A stretch of 64,000 nucleotides of DNA from Aplidium turbinatum (lineage: Eukaryota > Chordata > Ascidiacea > Aplousobranchia > Polyclinidae), in the NCBI GenBank assembly GCA_918807975.1, contig OU964918.1, positions 58,078,477 to 58,142,476 on the forward strand. Reading direction: 5' to 3'. Below the pieces are notes generated by a model, which ran no database searches, was not told the DNA's origin, and saw nothing but the letters and a program-made list of their open reading frames with translations. Positions 29,500 through 43,100 of the stretch are shown in pieces. Each line of letters begins with the position of its first letter. Position 1 is the stretch's first letter. The position numbers were made by a program, and so were the translations under genes.

Positions 29500-32400
29500 A
29501 TGATTAAGTGTATCGTTGTTTTCCTGCTTGTTTTGTTAACTTTAGGCTGCCAGGCTCACATCAACTTAGGGACTTGTGTACTGCAATGCGATAGTGATGA
29601 GGATGACTCTCCAAGAACAATCCACCATGATCAATCAAACAGGTTTCAAGGATCTTCTGGAAATCAAGGGTTAAGGGAATCGGACAATTACCAAGGACCC
29701 ATGAGAACAAAAGATGATCGGGAAATCATTGGATTAAAGGGTGATCGAAAAATTATGGAATCTAGTAATTTTTATGAAACCATAGGATCTGAAAATAATT
29801 GGGAAACTAGGGATACTGAAGATAAATGGGAAACCACGAAATCTAAAGGTGACCGGGAAATAATGAGATCTAATGATGATCCAGCAACTATGGGGTCTAG
29901 TGATGATCCGGGACCCATGGGACTAAAAGGTGATCAGGGACCCAAAGGAGAAAAGGGAGATCCTGCGGAAAAGTGCAACTGTAACGATGATGTGGAAGAT
30001 TTCAAACGTACGTCATAACACATCTATGGACTCATAATTCAAAGGCTACTGTATGTAAATATTTCTAAATTGTTAGTATTTTTTCTGTATTGTATTCTCT
30101 TTTTTGCTGTTGCCCAAAAAGTTACGATTTAATGTAACATTATTTTTAGAGTTCAAATTTTGTACAACACGTGAATTTTATGAGAATTGTTCATAGCAAA
30201 AAGAGCAACACGTTTGCTTGTCATTTGATTTTTCATCCAGGTTTTCATCATTATCTGAGTACTTCAGTATAATTGTGAAGCTGATACGTTTCAAACGCTT
30301 TTAAAAATTTGAAATTATGTCTTAAATTTTTTATAAAAAAAGCGATTTTCCTGAACAATTAATGCTGCTTATTTATCAACTAATCCATTTGTTACTTGAC
30401 TTTCTAGGTTCAATGTTTGCACAAACATGCTCAGACGTTCCTTCTAAGGATGGAGTTAAGAAGAGCGGGATTTATACTATTTATCCATATGGAAATGGTG
30501 ACTTGACTCATTTAAGGGTTTACTGTGACATGGAAACTGATGGTGGTGGATGGATGGTAAGTGAAAAAAATCTTTGAAAAAAATTAATTTAAATTTTTAA
30601 AGTTTGCAATAAACTATACAGTTTTCGTGTTTGTTATTATAAAGATCCGGCAACCTTGATATATGTTTCCCCAATTGATGACTAAAACCAAAGAGAAAAC
30701 TCTGTACGAATGCTTAGCAAAGACATGGCTACCTTGTCAAACTATCACCATCAATGCGAAATCAAACTCACTCAGCTTTTAGTTTGACAATACGGATACA
30801 AAGATGTGACTTAAAAAATATCACTGCTAATAACAAGCATTTGCTGCCTTGCGCCTTGTATTGACTTAGTGCTGGACAAATCACTAACATATTCTATCCA
30901 TACAAACCTAGTGGAGATAAAAGTAAAAGAAGACAGCGGTTTTAGCCTTCTACCGCTGATAAGTGATCTAATAATTGTGTAAGCTTCTTTCATGCGAAAT
31001 GTTCAAACTCCGCTAATGCTTCCATGTGAAAATAAAACATAAATGGCATGTTGCTGTTGATAAAGTTTATTCACAAACAGTCCACATTGCCGCTACAGGA
31101 CAATACTTTGTCAAATATAAAAATCCACATCAGTGCATCATTTATTTTTAACAGAAGTTCATTGAATTTGTTTTCTTAAGTAATCTATTCTTAAGAAGTA
31201 GATTCAAGGTAATACTGGAAAAGAGCGAAAGAGAGAAAACTTCTCTTTCGTCTGTTGCGAGAATAGTACGGTATAATTATACACAATACGATTAAAATAG
31301 CACCGTAGCAATCTAGATACCAAAACATACAGGAAGCAGCGAAAGACTATATCAATCATCGAGTCATCTGCTTCCCTGTTCTTAATGTGACAAATGTCAA
31401 GCATCGGCAGATTAGATTGAAACAAGATAAGCTGCTGATGTTCAGTAAATTGGCCCATCTGCTGTCTGTCGTTCTTGCTACATGTCCCATTGCCACTTCA
31501 GATTTGCTGCTGTTTCAATGACATCTTTGATATGCGTTTTGTTTCTGAGTAACTTCATTTATAAACTTGTCTATTTTATTTATGCTTAATATTATTCCTT
31601 CCATGCGCCTCTGCTAGATTTCTTGTTAGCTGTTTTGTAAGCGACCACAAATTCTGCTCCATTAGCAATATCACTCTGTCAATGATATTTTTATTTTTAT
31701 TGCTCTGTCTATTATTATATTACAGTATTAGTATTTTTATTATAGCCTTTGGAAATTTTTTGCGGTTACAACTATAAAACTGATTGAGAATTCATAACAC
31801 CTCAAAAAATACCAAAAAATTTCTAGAAGTTAAAAACTGCTGATTTATAAATATAAAGTTTGATGAGTTAACTGAACAACACTTCAGGTTTTCCAAAAAC
31901 GAATGGATGGTTCTGTGGATTTCTTCAAAAGTTTTAACGAATACGTCAGAGGTTTTGGTAACTTGGATGGGGAATTCTGGTTAGGTAAAACATATACAAT
32001 ATTATAATTTTTATTTATAGCTTCTGAAAACCTTTTTATGTTAACGAATATAGTTATTTTTGTAATAATTAAGGTATTTATCAACATTTTTAAATAGTTA
32101 GCAACAACGGAAAAAGAGAAACTATAGGTGAAGGGCACGTTAAAAATAGCACTGCTAGATTTTATATTAACTTGTTTTTTATCTAGCGCAAATCTACAGG
32201 TAATCAATTCTTAATTATTAAAATAAAATTAAAAGAATAAATTCAAAATTTAAATCCACATGAAACTTTTTCAAAACAATCTTCTAATCATTTATCCATG
32301 GAATAAATTTGTGAAGTCTGTTTTTATAGATAGATTATAGTACAACACGGAAGCTCAATAAAAAATTGGAAGTTAACTAAAATATAAAGAGCCCAAAATA

Positions 32401-35262
32401 TAGATACTAAATGCATGTTCAGCAAACGTTTCGAATATTATACTGTATTCATCTTCAGCTCATCATCCATTAATTAATTAAACTACCATTCAACGTTTTA
32501 TAGGCAGAGAAAACTTTTTCTCGAACCGTAGACAATTTCATTATCAGGTCACCGCTTCAATGCGTGATGGAAATCTACAGATAAATCTGCATCAGGCATT
32601 GCAGAGTGCAAAAAACAGTGTTGCAGAACGCGTTTTCGAATGTTAAATTCTCATCAGTGCAACTACGTTTATGAACGCAATAACAACGGTTAAATTTAAA
32701 CTCAATACAATACATTACAAACATTATAAGGACATATTCTCAGTGTTCAATTGAATATTAATAAATCCAGAGACAACAGAAAATCACTTCCCGCATGCAA
32801 TTCCAGACTGACATCACTCGCTTAAGGTTTTTTTTGTTAAAACAAACTTAATGTTCAAAGCAAAAAAGCCATCACAATGAACATCTACCGAAGTATACTA
32901 ATTTACAGTACTTAGATAAGCACTGAAAATTAATAGACGGTATTGTTATTAATATCAATTCAATATGATTTCAGTAATTATAATACAATGTAATACAGTA
33001 GCGTATCCAATTGATTAGCGACGACCTTTTAAAGTACACGTTAATTCGAACAGAAATAAGAGTTTATATGATCAATCAGAGTTGACTCTGTCAAGGAAAC
33101 AAGCAAAGATGGTCCTGTAACTGGTGGTGAAATCTTCTAAAATGACTGAGACTTTTGATAAATTCTTATTTCTGTTCGAATTAACGTGTACTTTAAAAGG
33201 CAACACTGTTTTTTGCACTCTGCAATGCCTGATGCAGATTTATCTCTAGATTTCCATCACGCATTGAAGCGGTGATCTGATAATGAAATTTTCTATGGTT
33301 CGAGAAAAAGTTTTCTCTGCCTATAAAGCGTTGAATGGTAGTTTAATCAATTATTTCTGAAAGTTCCTTGGTTTCATATTATCTGAATCATCATCCATTG
33401 TAGACAAGATTGTAGCCAATGTAGTCAAACAAACCTACAGTACATTTTAATTATTCATTTCAAGACAGTAGGCTACAATTTTATGCAAAATCTTAATTGC
33501 ATTGCTTTATAGAGCATTTTGTATTTTTCAATTTTTGTATTTGTTTTAAGTCAACGGTATTTCGTCTAAAACAAAATCATTGAAATGCAATAGATACAAT
33601 AGCCTACTGATGGAATGCAGTAGCATACTAATGAATACCAAATGGATTAGCAGCAACATCGCAAGTATTATTTCATGCAAGTACGCTATTATAATGAATA
33701 ATTATAAGTATAGTATTATTTTAATTACAGTATTATAATTATAAGTACCGTATTATTGTAATTACAGTATTATAATTATAAGTAAAATAATATTATAAGC
33801 ACAGTATTATTATAATTATAAGTAGGCTACAGTAGAAAAATGATTTGGACAAATGTTTTAAACGTTATCACAGATTTTTTTTTCTATCTTTTAAAACTTT
33901 TTTCAGGTTTGAATCCTCTTCACAAACTCACTAAAGATGGAGGATACAAACTCAGGATTGACATGGAAGATTTTGAAAACCAAACTAGATATGCTGTTTA
34001 CAAGTGAGAGCTAAAATTATCTTTTATAAGTTCACATTAGTGATTTCTAATCCAGTTTGAGTGTTCTGAAATATTTTACAAAATTTAATATTCGATTTTA
34101 TGCATTGCTTCTTTGCTTTCAATTCGCTGTTTCAGTTGCATTTGATACATTAGTGCCTGGCCAATACATTCATTTAGGCTGTAGTTTTAGGCTTATTAAA
34201 AAACATTGGCTGTTTGGAAATTCTTTAATAATTCTTCTTGCAAGTCATATTTAAAGTAGCCATTGCAGTGCTTATTGCTCATCAATATAGACAACAAACT
34301 TATTATTTTATAACAACAGTTTCTAAAGATATTATACATTTTTAAAGAATTTGAAATAAGTATAGCCAGGGTGTGGCTCATGTTATGAAAAGTAATCGAT
34401 ATTGCAGAAATTTATCGATTTAAAACATCAATATTCCTTTTTTCATCATATTTTATGTTCCAGCGATTTTGTTGTTGGAGCTGCAAATGGTTATAGATTG
34501 ACGTTTGGAGACTACAATGGAACTGCAGGTAGACACTTTGTTTTGTCAGATCAAATAACTTAAAGAACAAACAGGCCCCCTGAAGAAGTCAGTTGTGTCT
34601 GATTGGTAAAAGGTTGGAATAAATGCAGGTTATCACTTTAAACACCTTGTGATAGTTTAGGTTAGATTATACCAGAAGAGAGTCACATGTTATTGAACTA
34701 AATGCCTGGTGAACAGCTGCCTTCTTTAATTTTTTGTATCAATAGTTGTTTCCTTTGCTTTTTGTTTTATTTATCGTATAGAGACATACGCTCAGTGGTT
34801 GAAGATTTAGATTAAGTGGACGGAAGGCAAGGAAGCCAATCTTCGTGTCTATCTTCAGGCATGTCTTTAAGTGTCCTGCCAAAGACACAGCCACATGCTT
34901 TTAAGCATTGTCAAACCGGCGCCCTTTCAAGTGTGTCATTCCAGAGCTCTTACCACTCGGCAATGCAGACCAACTATATTTGTTTTTGTAGGGCTACATT
35001 GATAAGATTGTATTTCACAGGAGCGGCATTGCAATCTGCACGATTTAGTGCCAAAGATCGTGATCAGGATGAAAGCTTAGGATCAAGTTGTTCTCAAGAC
35101 TTCAAAGGTGGTTGGTGGTATCATAGTTGTCATCGAGCCAATCCCAATGGATTGTACTTGGGAGGACCTCATGAGTCATTTGCAGATGGTATCGAGTGGG
35201 GCCCTTGGCGGGGACAAAGATACTCTCTCAAAAGAATGGAGATGAAATTTAAGAAAATGTAA
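29500..35262 (+). CDS. Ficolin-like protein gene C (complete, 385 residues)
   Basis: Six exons: 29500-30007, 30408-30556, 31888-31984, 33907-34003, 34464-34528, 35021-35262, all with GT/AG borders and one frame. Residues 1-20 are a signal peptide ([17 protein letters not shown]). GTCVLQC follows and may form interchain disulphides. A stalk of about 120 residues is a worn collagen: only its end ([20 protein letters not shown]) keeps regular Gly-X-Y. The fibrinogen domain (about 172-385) has [79 protein letters not shown] and YSLKRMEMK. Cysteines, glycine hinge and calcium loop look sound. Secreted lectin of innate immunity is the family role; the ligand is unknown. AATAAA follows near 35334. 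Confidence 0.92.
32479..33345. mobile_element. MITE with 150-base inverted ends in intron 3 of gene C
   Basis: ACTACCATTCAACG and the following roughly 140 bases (through GCATCAGGCATTGCAGAGTG, AAAAAACAGTGTTG) recur inverted at 33208-33345. Flanks TTAATTAA and TTAATCAA suggest an 8-base or TTAA duplication. A second MITE is nested at 33025-33203. No coding. Confidence 0.75.
33025..33203. mobile_element. Small MITE nested in the intron-3 MITE of gene C
   Basis: CCTTTTAAAGTACACGTTAA through GAACAGAAATAAGA is mirrored at 33160-33203 (TCTTATTTCTGTTCGAATTA, then the same end inverted). Total about 180 bases. It lies close to the right arm of the outer MITE. Confidence 0.7.
33687..33830. repeat. 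AT-rich tandem repeat
   Basis: TATTATAATTATAAGTA with AC-AGTATTA spacers repeats about four times at 30-40 bases per unit, in intron 3 of gene C. It looks like a simple minisatellite. Confidence 0.7.
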
Positions 35263-35499
35263 AATTGGCTTCCACCATCTGTATGGTCAAAATTGTGTAT
35301 TACAAATGTATTTATGATATCACGTAAGCAGTAAAATAAAAGTCACGTGGTTTGGATTTGTGGTAATTTGTTGCAGATTTGCCTAAAGTTCTAGCAGCGG
35401 TGCACTTTTTGCGAAAAAGACAAACTTTTACACCACAAAGCTACTTCTGCCAAAAGCTACCCTAATTTATCAAAATTTTTGTCAAACAGTACACAGAGC

Positions 35500-35668
35500 T
35501 GTGAGATGGTACAGCGGACGAGACGCTTGCTTTCTAATCATGCAAATCTAATTCGACTAACCTGACAAAGTTCCCTGGTTTAACTCCCAAGCTGGTTAGT
35601 TGATAAATATCACGCACTTCTTCCCAGGGTGTTATAAATTGTGCGGGCGTAAGTTACTAAAGGAAAGG
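35500..35668 (+). repeat. tRNA-derived SINE, split by the large hAT nest
   Basis: ATGGTACAGCGGACGAGACG forms a degenerate head; GCTGGTTAGTTGATAAATA and CCCAGGGTGTTATAAATTGT match the SINE at 8610-8790. The SINE end continues at 44475 (AAAAAGGAGCTGG) after the 8.8-kb insertion. A separate tRNA-like head is at 44597-44645. Confidence 0.5.
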
Positions 35669-35889
35669 CTCTAGAGCAGGGGTCACCAACCTTTTTTGCA
35701 TGCGGGCCACTTTGGCACTAAGGAGAGCGGTGGCGGGCCGCACTAATAAAATTTTAGGTAGGTTGACTCTTATGCTAGAAAAGAACGAATTTCGTACCCA
35801 GTATCCAGCGTTAAGCCTACATGTCGTTAATATTTGTCTTAAAATACCGCAGCAACACAATTTGTCGAACAACGCTACTGTCAGGCCAA

Positions 35890-37278
35890 CATGGGCTCTA
35901 TCCAAGGGGGGGTGAGGGGGGTGATCACCCCCCCACTAATTGGAGTGGGGGGGTGATCAATGCAAAATCACCCCCCCACTCATTTGGCTTTGAAAAGGTT
36001 TTGTGATATTTTATTGATCAAATTTTGAAAAAAAATATTTTCGCTATTAGCAGATTTTAAATATTTTTCAATATGAATTTTCAGTATGAATATATATTTC
36101 ATTTTAATAAGATTTTTTGGTTTGGCAACCCTGAACTACGAGCCAGGCGTTTACACTGTGTTTTAACCAGTGGTGTAAGCGCATACAAAAAATATTGACG
36201 CCGTCAGCGTAAACACAAACGTTCGAAAAACCATACGCCGTATATGCGTCAACGTAACTTGTAAAAAAAGTTGACGGCGTCAGCGCATACACCAGCGTAA
36301 ACTAATTTTGTTTGCTAGGTGCCAAACATTCACACGGTATAAACCACTCGAAACAAACAAGTTTTATTTTGAATTTCCACGAAGAAACACAAGCATCTGA
36401 AAGTGTTCATCTGAAATTTTGCTGTGTTTTGGTTCGAATATGTCTTTGCCCATTGAAAACATTCTTTCAACTGCAGCGCTGGAAGGTATTGGCGTGTTGT
36501 AGCGAAAAAAAGTATGCGTTGACGCTATGCGCTAAAAAAACGCGAAAACTTTACGGCGTAGCCTCAAGCGACAACTATCCAAAAAAATGTGGCCGCAAGC
36601 GTTAGCGTAAACAAAAAGTCTACGCCGCAAGCATGCGGCGTAGAATTTGCGGCGTATACGTACATCTCTGGTTTTAACTTAGTCTGCTTGGTAGCCACTT
36701 TAACAAGAAAAAATTCTGCCACTGCAAATTACTAGAATGACACCGCCAACCAATCAGAACATGTTATAAGAGGCTACCGTCCAATTGTGACCTTTCTCGT
36801 ATTGCAATCAGCCAGAAAGTTAATCCTTGTTTTGAACTTTATTTGGTAATTACAGAAGAAATAAGAGCAATAGCAGTTGTGAGAATGGAACCCACGTCAA
36901 TGAAATGACTACTTTCTAACCCTAACCCCTATGCCAACCAGCTGACAGAAAATCCAGCACTTGATTTGCTTTGTATCATCTTCTTTTCGCCCTTTTTCAC
37001 ATCATGGAAAACGTAGTTTATGATTGGTTCGAGTTTTCATTTGCAGTGGCAGAATTATTTCTTGTTAAGTGACTACCAGTTTGCTTACCCAAAAATGCCC
37101 TTTCCGAAACATACTTTGTGAAATGACTTGGAACCCCTGTGCTCCCATCAGAGTGAAGCAGATGCTGCAATGGGGGGTCTGGGGGGCGCAGCCCCCCAGA
37201 AGTTGAAATGACTATGACGATTTTAGCCCACTGTCCAAAAATCACCCCCCCGAATTCTAAAAGTGGATAGAGCCCCTG
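35890..37278. mobile_element. hAT element nested in the outer hAT, 1.4 kb
   Basis: The ends CATGGGCTCTATCCA and TGGATAGAGCCCCTG are flanked by a perfect 8-base duplication CAGGCCAA (35882-35889 and 37279-37286). Long C or G runs lie near both ends. The left end resembles that at 26535. A 503-base hAT MITE sits inside. No transposase is seen. Confidence 0.85.
36168..36670. mobile_element. Third-level hAT MITE, 503 bp
   Basis: The ends CAGTGGTGTAAGCGCATAC and GTATACGTACATCTCTG are imperfect inverses, flanked by a perfect 8-base duplication GTTTTAAC (36160-36167 and 36671-36678). GACGGCGTCAGCG-type motifs are shared with the 26273-28207 element. Confidence 0.83.
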
Positions 37279-37544
37279 CAGGCCAAGCTCCTTTAACAAC
37301 ACTTTTGACTTTTTTAACAATGTTTAATAAACGAGGCCTGTTTTGCGCACTTGTAGCGAGGCGAGTGATGGTTTCATCAGAATATTCATCGCCAAGTAAG
37401 AGTGGTGTTGTCACTTCGCTTCACAAATGATACCTTGCAATTAACAATTTCAGCAAACAAGGAAATTTTTGACACATCGCAATACAGGCAACAATAGTGA
37501 CCTGCAAACATATCAGCGAAAAATAGGCTCCAATAACAGGGCAG

Positions 37545-37690
37545 GGATTCATAGCATAGGGATCGCCAACTCGGCTGAAAATCCGACAATCGGAGTGTAA
37601 AAGAGTTGCCAGATATTTTTTTATATTTTTAGAACAAAATATTATTTTAGCATTTTTAAAGAGTAGTGGTCGCCCAAAGCTTGTCCGTTT
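37545..37690. repeat. Inverted repeat arm, partner at 43555-43705
   Basis: GGGATCGCCAACTCGG, CGGAGTGTAAAAG and TTGCCAGATA recur inverted at 43555-43705, with about 85% of bases alike by eye over 140 bases. The arms lie just outside the 37934-43443 element, so that element landed between two arms of an inverted repeat belonging to the outer hAT or to another element. Confidence 0.7.
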
Positions 37691-38072
37691 AAAACTAACC
37701 TGAAGTTTAAATTTGCACAAAATTGAGTTAAAGTAGTTTGTAGTTGTGTAACTTTGCAATAAGAATGTTCTAAATTTATGTACCAAACTGAAATAAAACT
37801 TGCAGGTGTAAGAAAATTATTAGAAACCAGTTAAGAACAAAAAAAATTGAGAAAATTAAAATAAACCTCAGGAATAAAGAGCTTCATGTTTTAAGTGTTG
37901 AAGCGGGTAGGCTAATTATTTTTCAAGTAGGCTCATAGCCGTACGAGACCAAACCATTTTGGGGGGGCAGAACGTAAATTTGCCCAAATGTGCACGCTTT
38001 TATAGAAATTGCCCAAATATAATGTATGCGGTGCGTGATAACAATGAAAAACTAACATAACAAGATCACCAG

Positions 38073-38436
38073 CAGTGGCGTAGCCAGTAATTTTGAAAGG
38101 GAGAGGATTGACGGTGTGTTTCGCTTATGGCGACACCCAGCAGTGGGGGGTCTGGGGGGCCTCCCCCAGAAAATTTTGAAAAATTACTTTGAATTTGGTG
38201 CATTCTGAGAGTATTTTCAACAAAAATGTGGTTATGAATATTCCTGTAAAAGGGTGCTGTCCGGTGGCATAGCAAAAGAATAAGATCGTGTTTTCTTCAG
38301 CATGTTTCGGAAATAAAGCTACAAGTCTCTATGTTTTCTTGTTGCTAATTCCTGGCTGAGATATTTGAATGTTTGGTAATGGCAAAACTCGCTCTTTGCA
38401 ATAGCCTACCCACCCCCCCCTCTGGCTACGCCATTG
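38073..38436. mobile_element. hAT MITE, 364 bp
   Basis: The ends CAGTGGCGTAGCCAG and CTGGCTACGCCATTG are flanked by a perfect 8-base duplication ATCACCAG (38065-38072 and 38437-38444). The interior is a shortened version of 10811-13547, sharing GGGGGGTCTGGG, CCCCCAGAAAATTTTG and CTATGTTTTCTTGTTGCTAA. Confidence 0.88.
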
Positions 38437-39449
38437 ATCACCAGCTAGCTAGAATTTCTTACCAAAGTAGGCTAATCAAGATAGAACAACTGAATTCATC
38501 TCTGAAGATACCTTGCTTGTGCATTGCTCGATGCTTCTGCACTTTGGCATAGTAAGTAGGAGTAACAAATATTGTTTTACACACCACAAATAATAAACAA
38601 CGCCACTTAAATATTCAGTTGTGATGTCACAAAAGACTCAGAAAAATAAACATTGCAGGAAACCGGCTCAGGGTGACCATGCGGATTCAGAAAAAACTAC
38701 ATAACAATAGATAAATTATAATTAAATGTATATATATTATATAATAAAACACAGACATACTACTTCTGTTCAAATAAACTTTGTTCAATCAATTAAAGTA
38801 GTTTTGATGATACAAATTTTAGTACAAAAATAAAAAGGTCTGGCAGCACTACTTCTAAAAATATGGTTAGGCTAGGTAATTTGATGACAAAAATAACAAA
38901 TATACAGTATTCTAAGTTTGCATACAGACGATGACGTAGGATTCAAAGAACCCAATTAGCCTAACAGTACGTATTTACGTGAAGAAGAATTCACATAACC
39001 CACCCCAGGCACCTGCTGGTTTTGTTGGCTCTTTCTTTCCACAAAGATAAGAGTTAAACTGACTGGTAAAGCGGCGGTCGATTACTCAAGTGGCAAACCA
39101 GCCTCATGGGCGAAACACGTGTCTATCGCTGTCTATTCGATGCTACAATCGGCTGCCAAAATAACTTAGTACGTATTTACATTGATTCAATGTCTGCATA
39201 TTGAATAATATTCAATCATCGGATTTGCAGAAGGCGTCGTTGGATTTTCAAAAAATCGCCGAATAGGCAACTCGCCGAAAAAGGCTCTTGCCGAATAGGG
39301 AACTCGCCGAATAGTAACAGAACCTTTCATAAAAGTAAATAAACAAAGCTAAGCAACACCTGAACATTACTTTTAACAGGTATAACATGTTTTTGTTAAA
39401 TGTTGTGGTGTTGCTTAGCTATGTCCGTTTATGGTTGAAAAAGTACAGT

Positions 39450-39945
39450 GACTTCCCCACCCGAATTGTTTTATAAAAGTAGGCTAGGCTATTCACCGGA
39501 TTTATATAAATTCATATTTTGTAGTTGCCCAAAACAAGATGATGCATTTATTGATATTATGAAAAAAATTAAAGACTTTGTAAATTTTGATGCCGAGGCA
39601 ACTGCATCATGCCAATTTGGGCAGTTTTATAAATAGACTATGATCAGATATTTTCATATTTTTTAGTTGCCCAAATCTAAACGATACAGTTATGTAAATG
39701 GGAAAAATTAATGAATTTGTTCATTTTGGGGAAACTGCCTCACACTAATTTGGGCAGTTGCATAAACAGACTAATCAGTTTCATCAAATAGCCTAATTTC
39801 ATGTTTTCAGCTGCCAAATCAACACGATGCATGTGTGAAAATTAATAAAATTAGCTATAAAGGTCAAATTTTGCCATTTGATTTGTTCAGTTTCACAAAA
39901 CTATTAGAGACATATTTTGGTGGCTGCCCAAATTGGCATGATGCA
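39450..39945. repeat. Tandem repeat, about 110-145 bases per unit
   Basis: AGTTGCCCAAA-like starts at about 39522, 39665, 39808 and 39922, each followed by a GATGCA-like motif and later by AATTTGGGCAGTT. The units are diverged. A hairpin with arms GCTAAGCAACACC and GGTGTTGCTTAGC lies just before, at 39354-39421. Confidence 0.6.
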
Positions 39946-40103
39946 GTTGGTTAAATGCGTTTCGTACTACAATTTGATCACCATGGAATACAATACATCA
40001 ATACGAGTGTGCCAAATGACAATTTTGCGGCACATTTCTTGTGCAAATAAGAGGCTGTACTTAGTTTGATAGGTAAAAGTTACTAATTTATAGTTTTTCT
40101 TAA

Positions 40104-43100
40104 CACTTTGCTCCTCAAAGGGAGGCCAGATTTGGCCCCCCCCTCATATTTCCTTTGATTATTTGAAGCACAGTAACGCCATGCACTTGGTTTTTCTTGA
40201 CTTTTCCTAAAATTGCCAGGCGGATCTGATGATATTAAATTTGATGCTAAAAGTTGTGTAGTTTTCTTGTAAATTCAAGATTTTGGTGAATTTTTGCTAT
40301 TTCTAGCTCACTTCCAGCAAAGCGTGAAATGGATTACATTGCGATAACAAGCCATAAGCTCATAATTGCTTCGTGCATCGATATGCGCGAGCAGAGAGAA
40401 ACATCCTCTTGGTTTCCTTTGTTTGGTTTGACCTCAATAATACAAAGCGCGTTATTTCTTATGCCACAAAAGAAAAGCCAGTGATCACAAAGCTGTTAAT
40501 TAGAAACAATAATAGCAAACGTTTTTTGCGTTATCAGCTCTACAAAGAAGAATAACAATCCACGATCAAAATAGTAGGCTATGTAGGCCACAAACTATTC
40601 AAAACAGTTGTTTCAAGCAGATAATATTCATTGACGAATAAAAAACGTTACAATAAGAAATCTTCTCTTGGGTAAATGCACGAAAACCTGGTTTCGAAAT
40701 AAACGTTCTATGGAAATGCTCTCATTGACAAAACTTGCAATTGAGGAAATGTATCACTGCAAATGCTTTTGGGAGAGGCCGAAGAAATGGCGTTTTTGCA
40801 AACAGTAATTGTGAGATACATTCAAAATTATGAGATAGGCTCCATTTACACGTAGCAGCTAACTCGATGGCTACAATATGTCCCTTCCCTGCTTTATGTC
40901 GCCTACTTGTTGTTATGTCCTGCATTTTTGTTTCACAGTGCACTGTGTGTTGTTCCAAAGAGCGCAAAATGAAGATGATAATGCCTCATCTACATTACTA
41001 AATATTTTGTAATGTAGAAGAGGCATAAAGCTAGGCGTCACATCAGACAAACAACAAATCAGCTTTTTTCATCATTGATTCAACATCTGAATACGTTGCG
41101 CCAATGTATAAGAGGCCGGCTATTGTGAAGACCCGCCATTTATAAACGATCCGATTATACCAAAAGTGGGACAAATTAGTGGATCAAAGAATGAATAAAC
41201 AATGCTGAGAAAACTAAATCTAAGTGATGAACAATACCGATGTCTTCATTTATCTTTGAAAAATGCTGCCTAAACTTATCAACAAAAAATACCGTAAATA
41301 ACGGCAAGGATCCCGAAAGCAGAATTTGCTCGACTTTGGCATGAATGTAGTCAGACATCTTCAGTAATAATTCCACACATACAATAACGGGCTCTCAACG
41401 GCTGTAAGATACATAATAATCAACCTGGTTCTGGGCGGTTTGTGTAACAGCTTAGGGGAAGACACTACTTGAAATGATGCACCACACAAAAGATTTTCAA
41501 TGAAGACTGAGTCTAAAAACCGATGTGGATTGTGCTGCACAATGACTTCAAGTTTAGAACAGAAAATGCACAAAAATGTCACGATAAAAATAAAGACCTT
41601 GTGGGAAATTTTCGAGAATCATAACACGATGCAAATACCATAAACGCGTAGTTTGCATGCTGCTCTAAGCTGGCCGGCAACCACAAAGGTAGACAATACA
41701 GGCAGTTTATAATTCGAACAGGGCAATAAACATTATAAATACGTAAACCGACAATTTTCTTTTACAAACGTTTTACGTCTAATGGTAAATTTTCCCCCAA
41801 CAATTTTTTGTGAAGCGCTTGCAAACCACGGTTTTGTAAAATAATTCATCATTATTATTTTTTACTTCTCGGATATTGTAAAACGTCATCAGCAAAATCA
41901 CAAAAAAAAATTTCATTACTTCAATGTAGTAGGCCTAAGAATTTTTTATAGAATTGTAGCCACGTTGTTTCAACAAAGAAGCCATTTTTTGGCAATATAA
42001 AATTATAAAAAATAATTTGCAATCCTGCAAATGTTTGGAAAGAATCTAGGAAGTCTTCTCACAATCTGGCACAAAATGATTATGTTTATTGTATCTCTGC
42101 AATATTTTTTACGACAAACTTTGAAGCTTCGTTATAATCATTTTTATCTTTGAATTCAAATGTTAATTTTTTTTTGGCCAGAAACATAATCGCTGCCTTG
42201 CTGATGTTGTCGCATTTACGCGTATTTTTTGTGCTTCAAACAATGACGACCCAGGCAGCAATCCATTCCTTTTACATTGATTCAACATTTGTAAACGTTA
42301 AATTTATGTAGCTTTGCTGACTGTGGGTTATTTCACATTTCCTTTGTTTACGCATGTTCCTCAATTCGCTGTTGCATTGTTTCGACGCTGGCGGACTAAA
42401 AATGTTATTTCAAATTGATTGACACAATCTTCAATAAAAAGTTTAGCTTCGAACTTAGCTTTGTTGATGTAAATGCTGTATTGTTGGTGGATGTAATTTA
42501 TGAGTCATGTTTATAAACACCCGTAAGCGAAATGACTTATGATGTAGCTTGCATGATATTTGTGATGCGACTTGACACAAATCCACTATTTCAAAAGCAC
42601 CTAATTTGAACTTAGAAATTTCAGATAATTTCAACAACTTGTTCAATTGTCTTCTCTCTACTAAAAATATTCATACTACAAACTCAATTGTAGACCTAAA
42701 ATACACAAACGAAGATGTAAACAGCTATTCAAGCAGGCTAAGGTGTTACTTATGAGAAATTTGGTTCCATAAAACTAGAAGCTAGCCATGAGTTTGGGAA
42801 TGCATTAGTTTAGGACGAAAATGTAAGACAACAAACGCAGTTTTGTTTTTTTTCAAATTCGTGTAACAATATTACTCTGATTGTAACTATTTTAGAATCA
42901 ATGAGTAGCTTACAATAAGATTTGCTCGCAAGTCGTAAGTAAATCTTTATCAATGCAATGATTTGGCACACCGCACACACACTTCGTGCGTTCGATCGAG
43001 CTCATTGTTTTTCAGAACTTTGCATGAAATCGGATTAGCACGGTAATTAAATAGCGGCAAGATAAATCAAAATTGTCGTTTTTGGGTACCTTTGCAAAAA

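Noticed and set aside
34816-35020. Upstream extension of the frame of gene C exon 6
   Set aside because: The paralogues show the exon beginning at the AG at 35020; the extra 68 codons have no relative in genes B or D.
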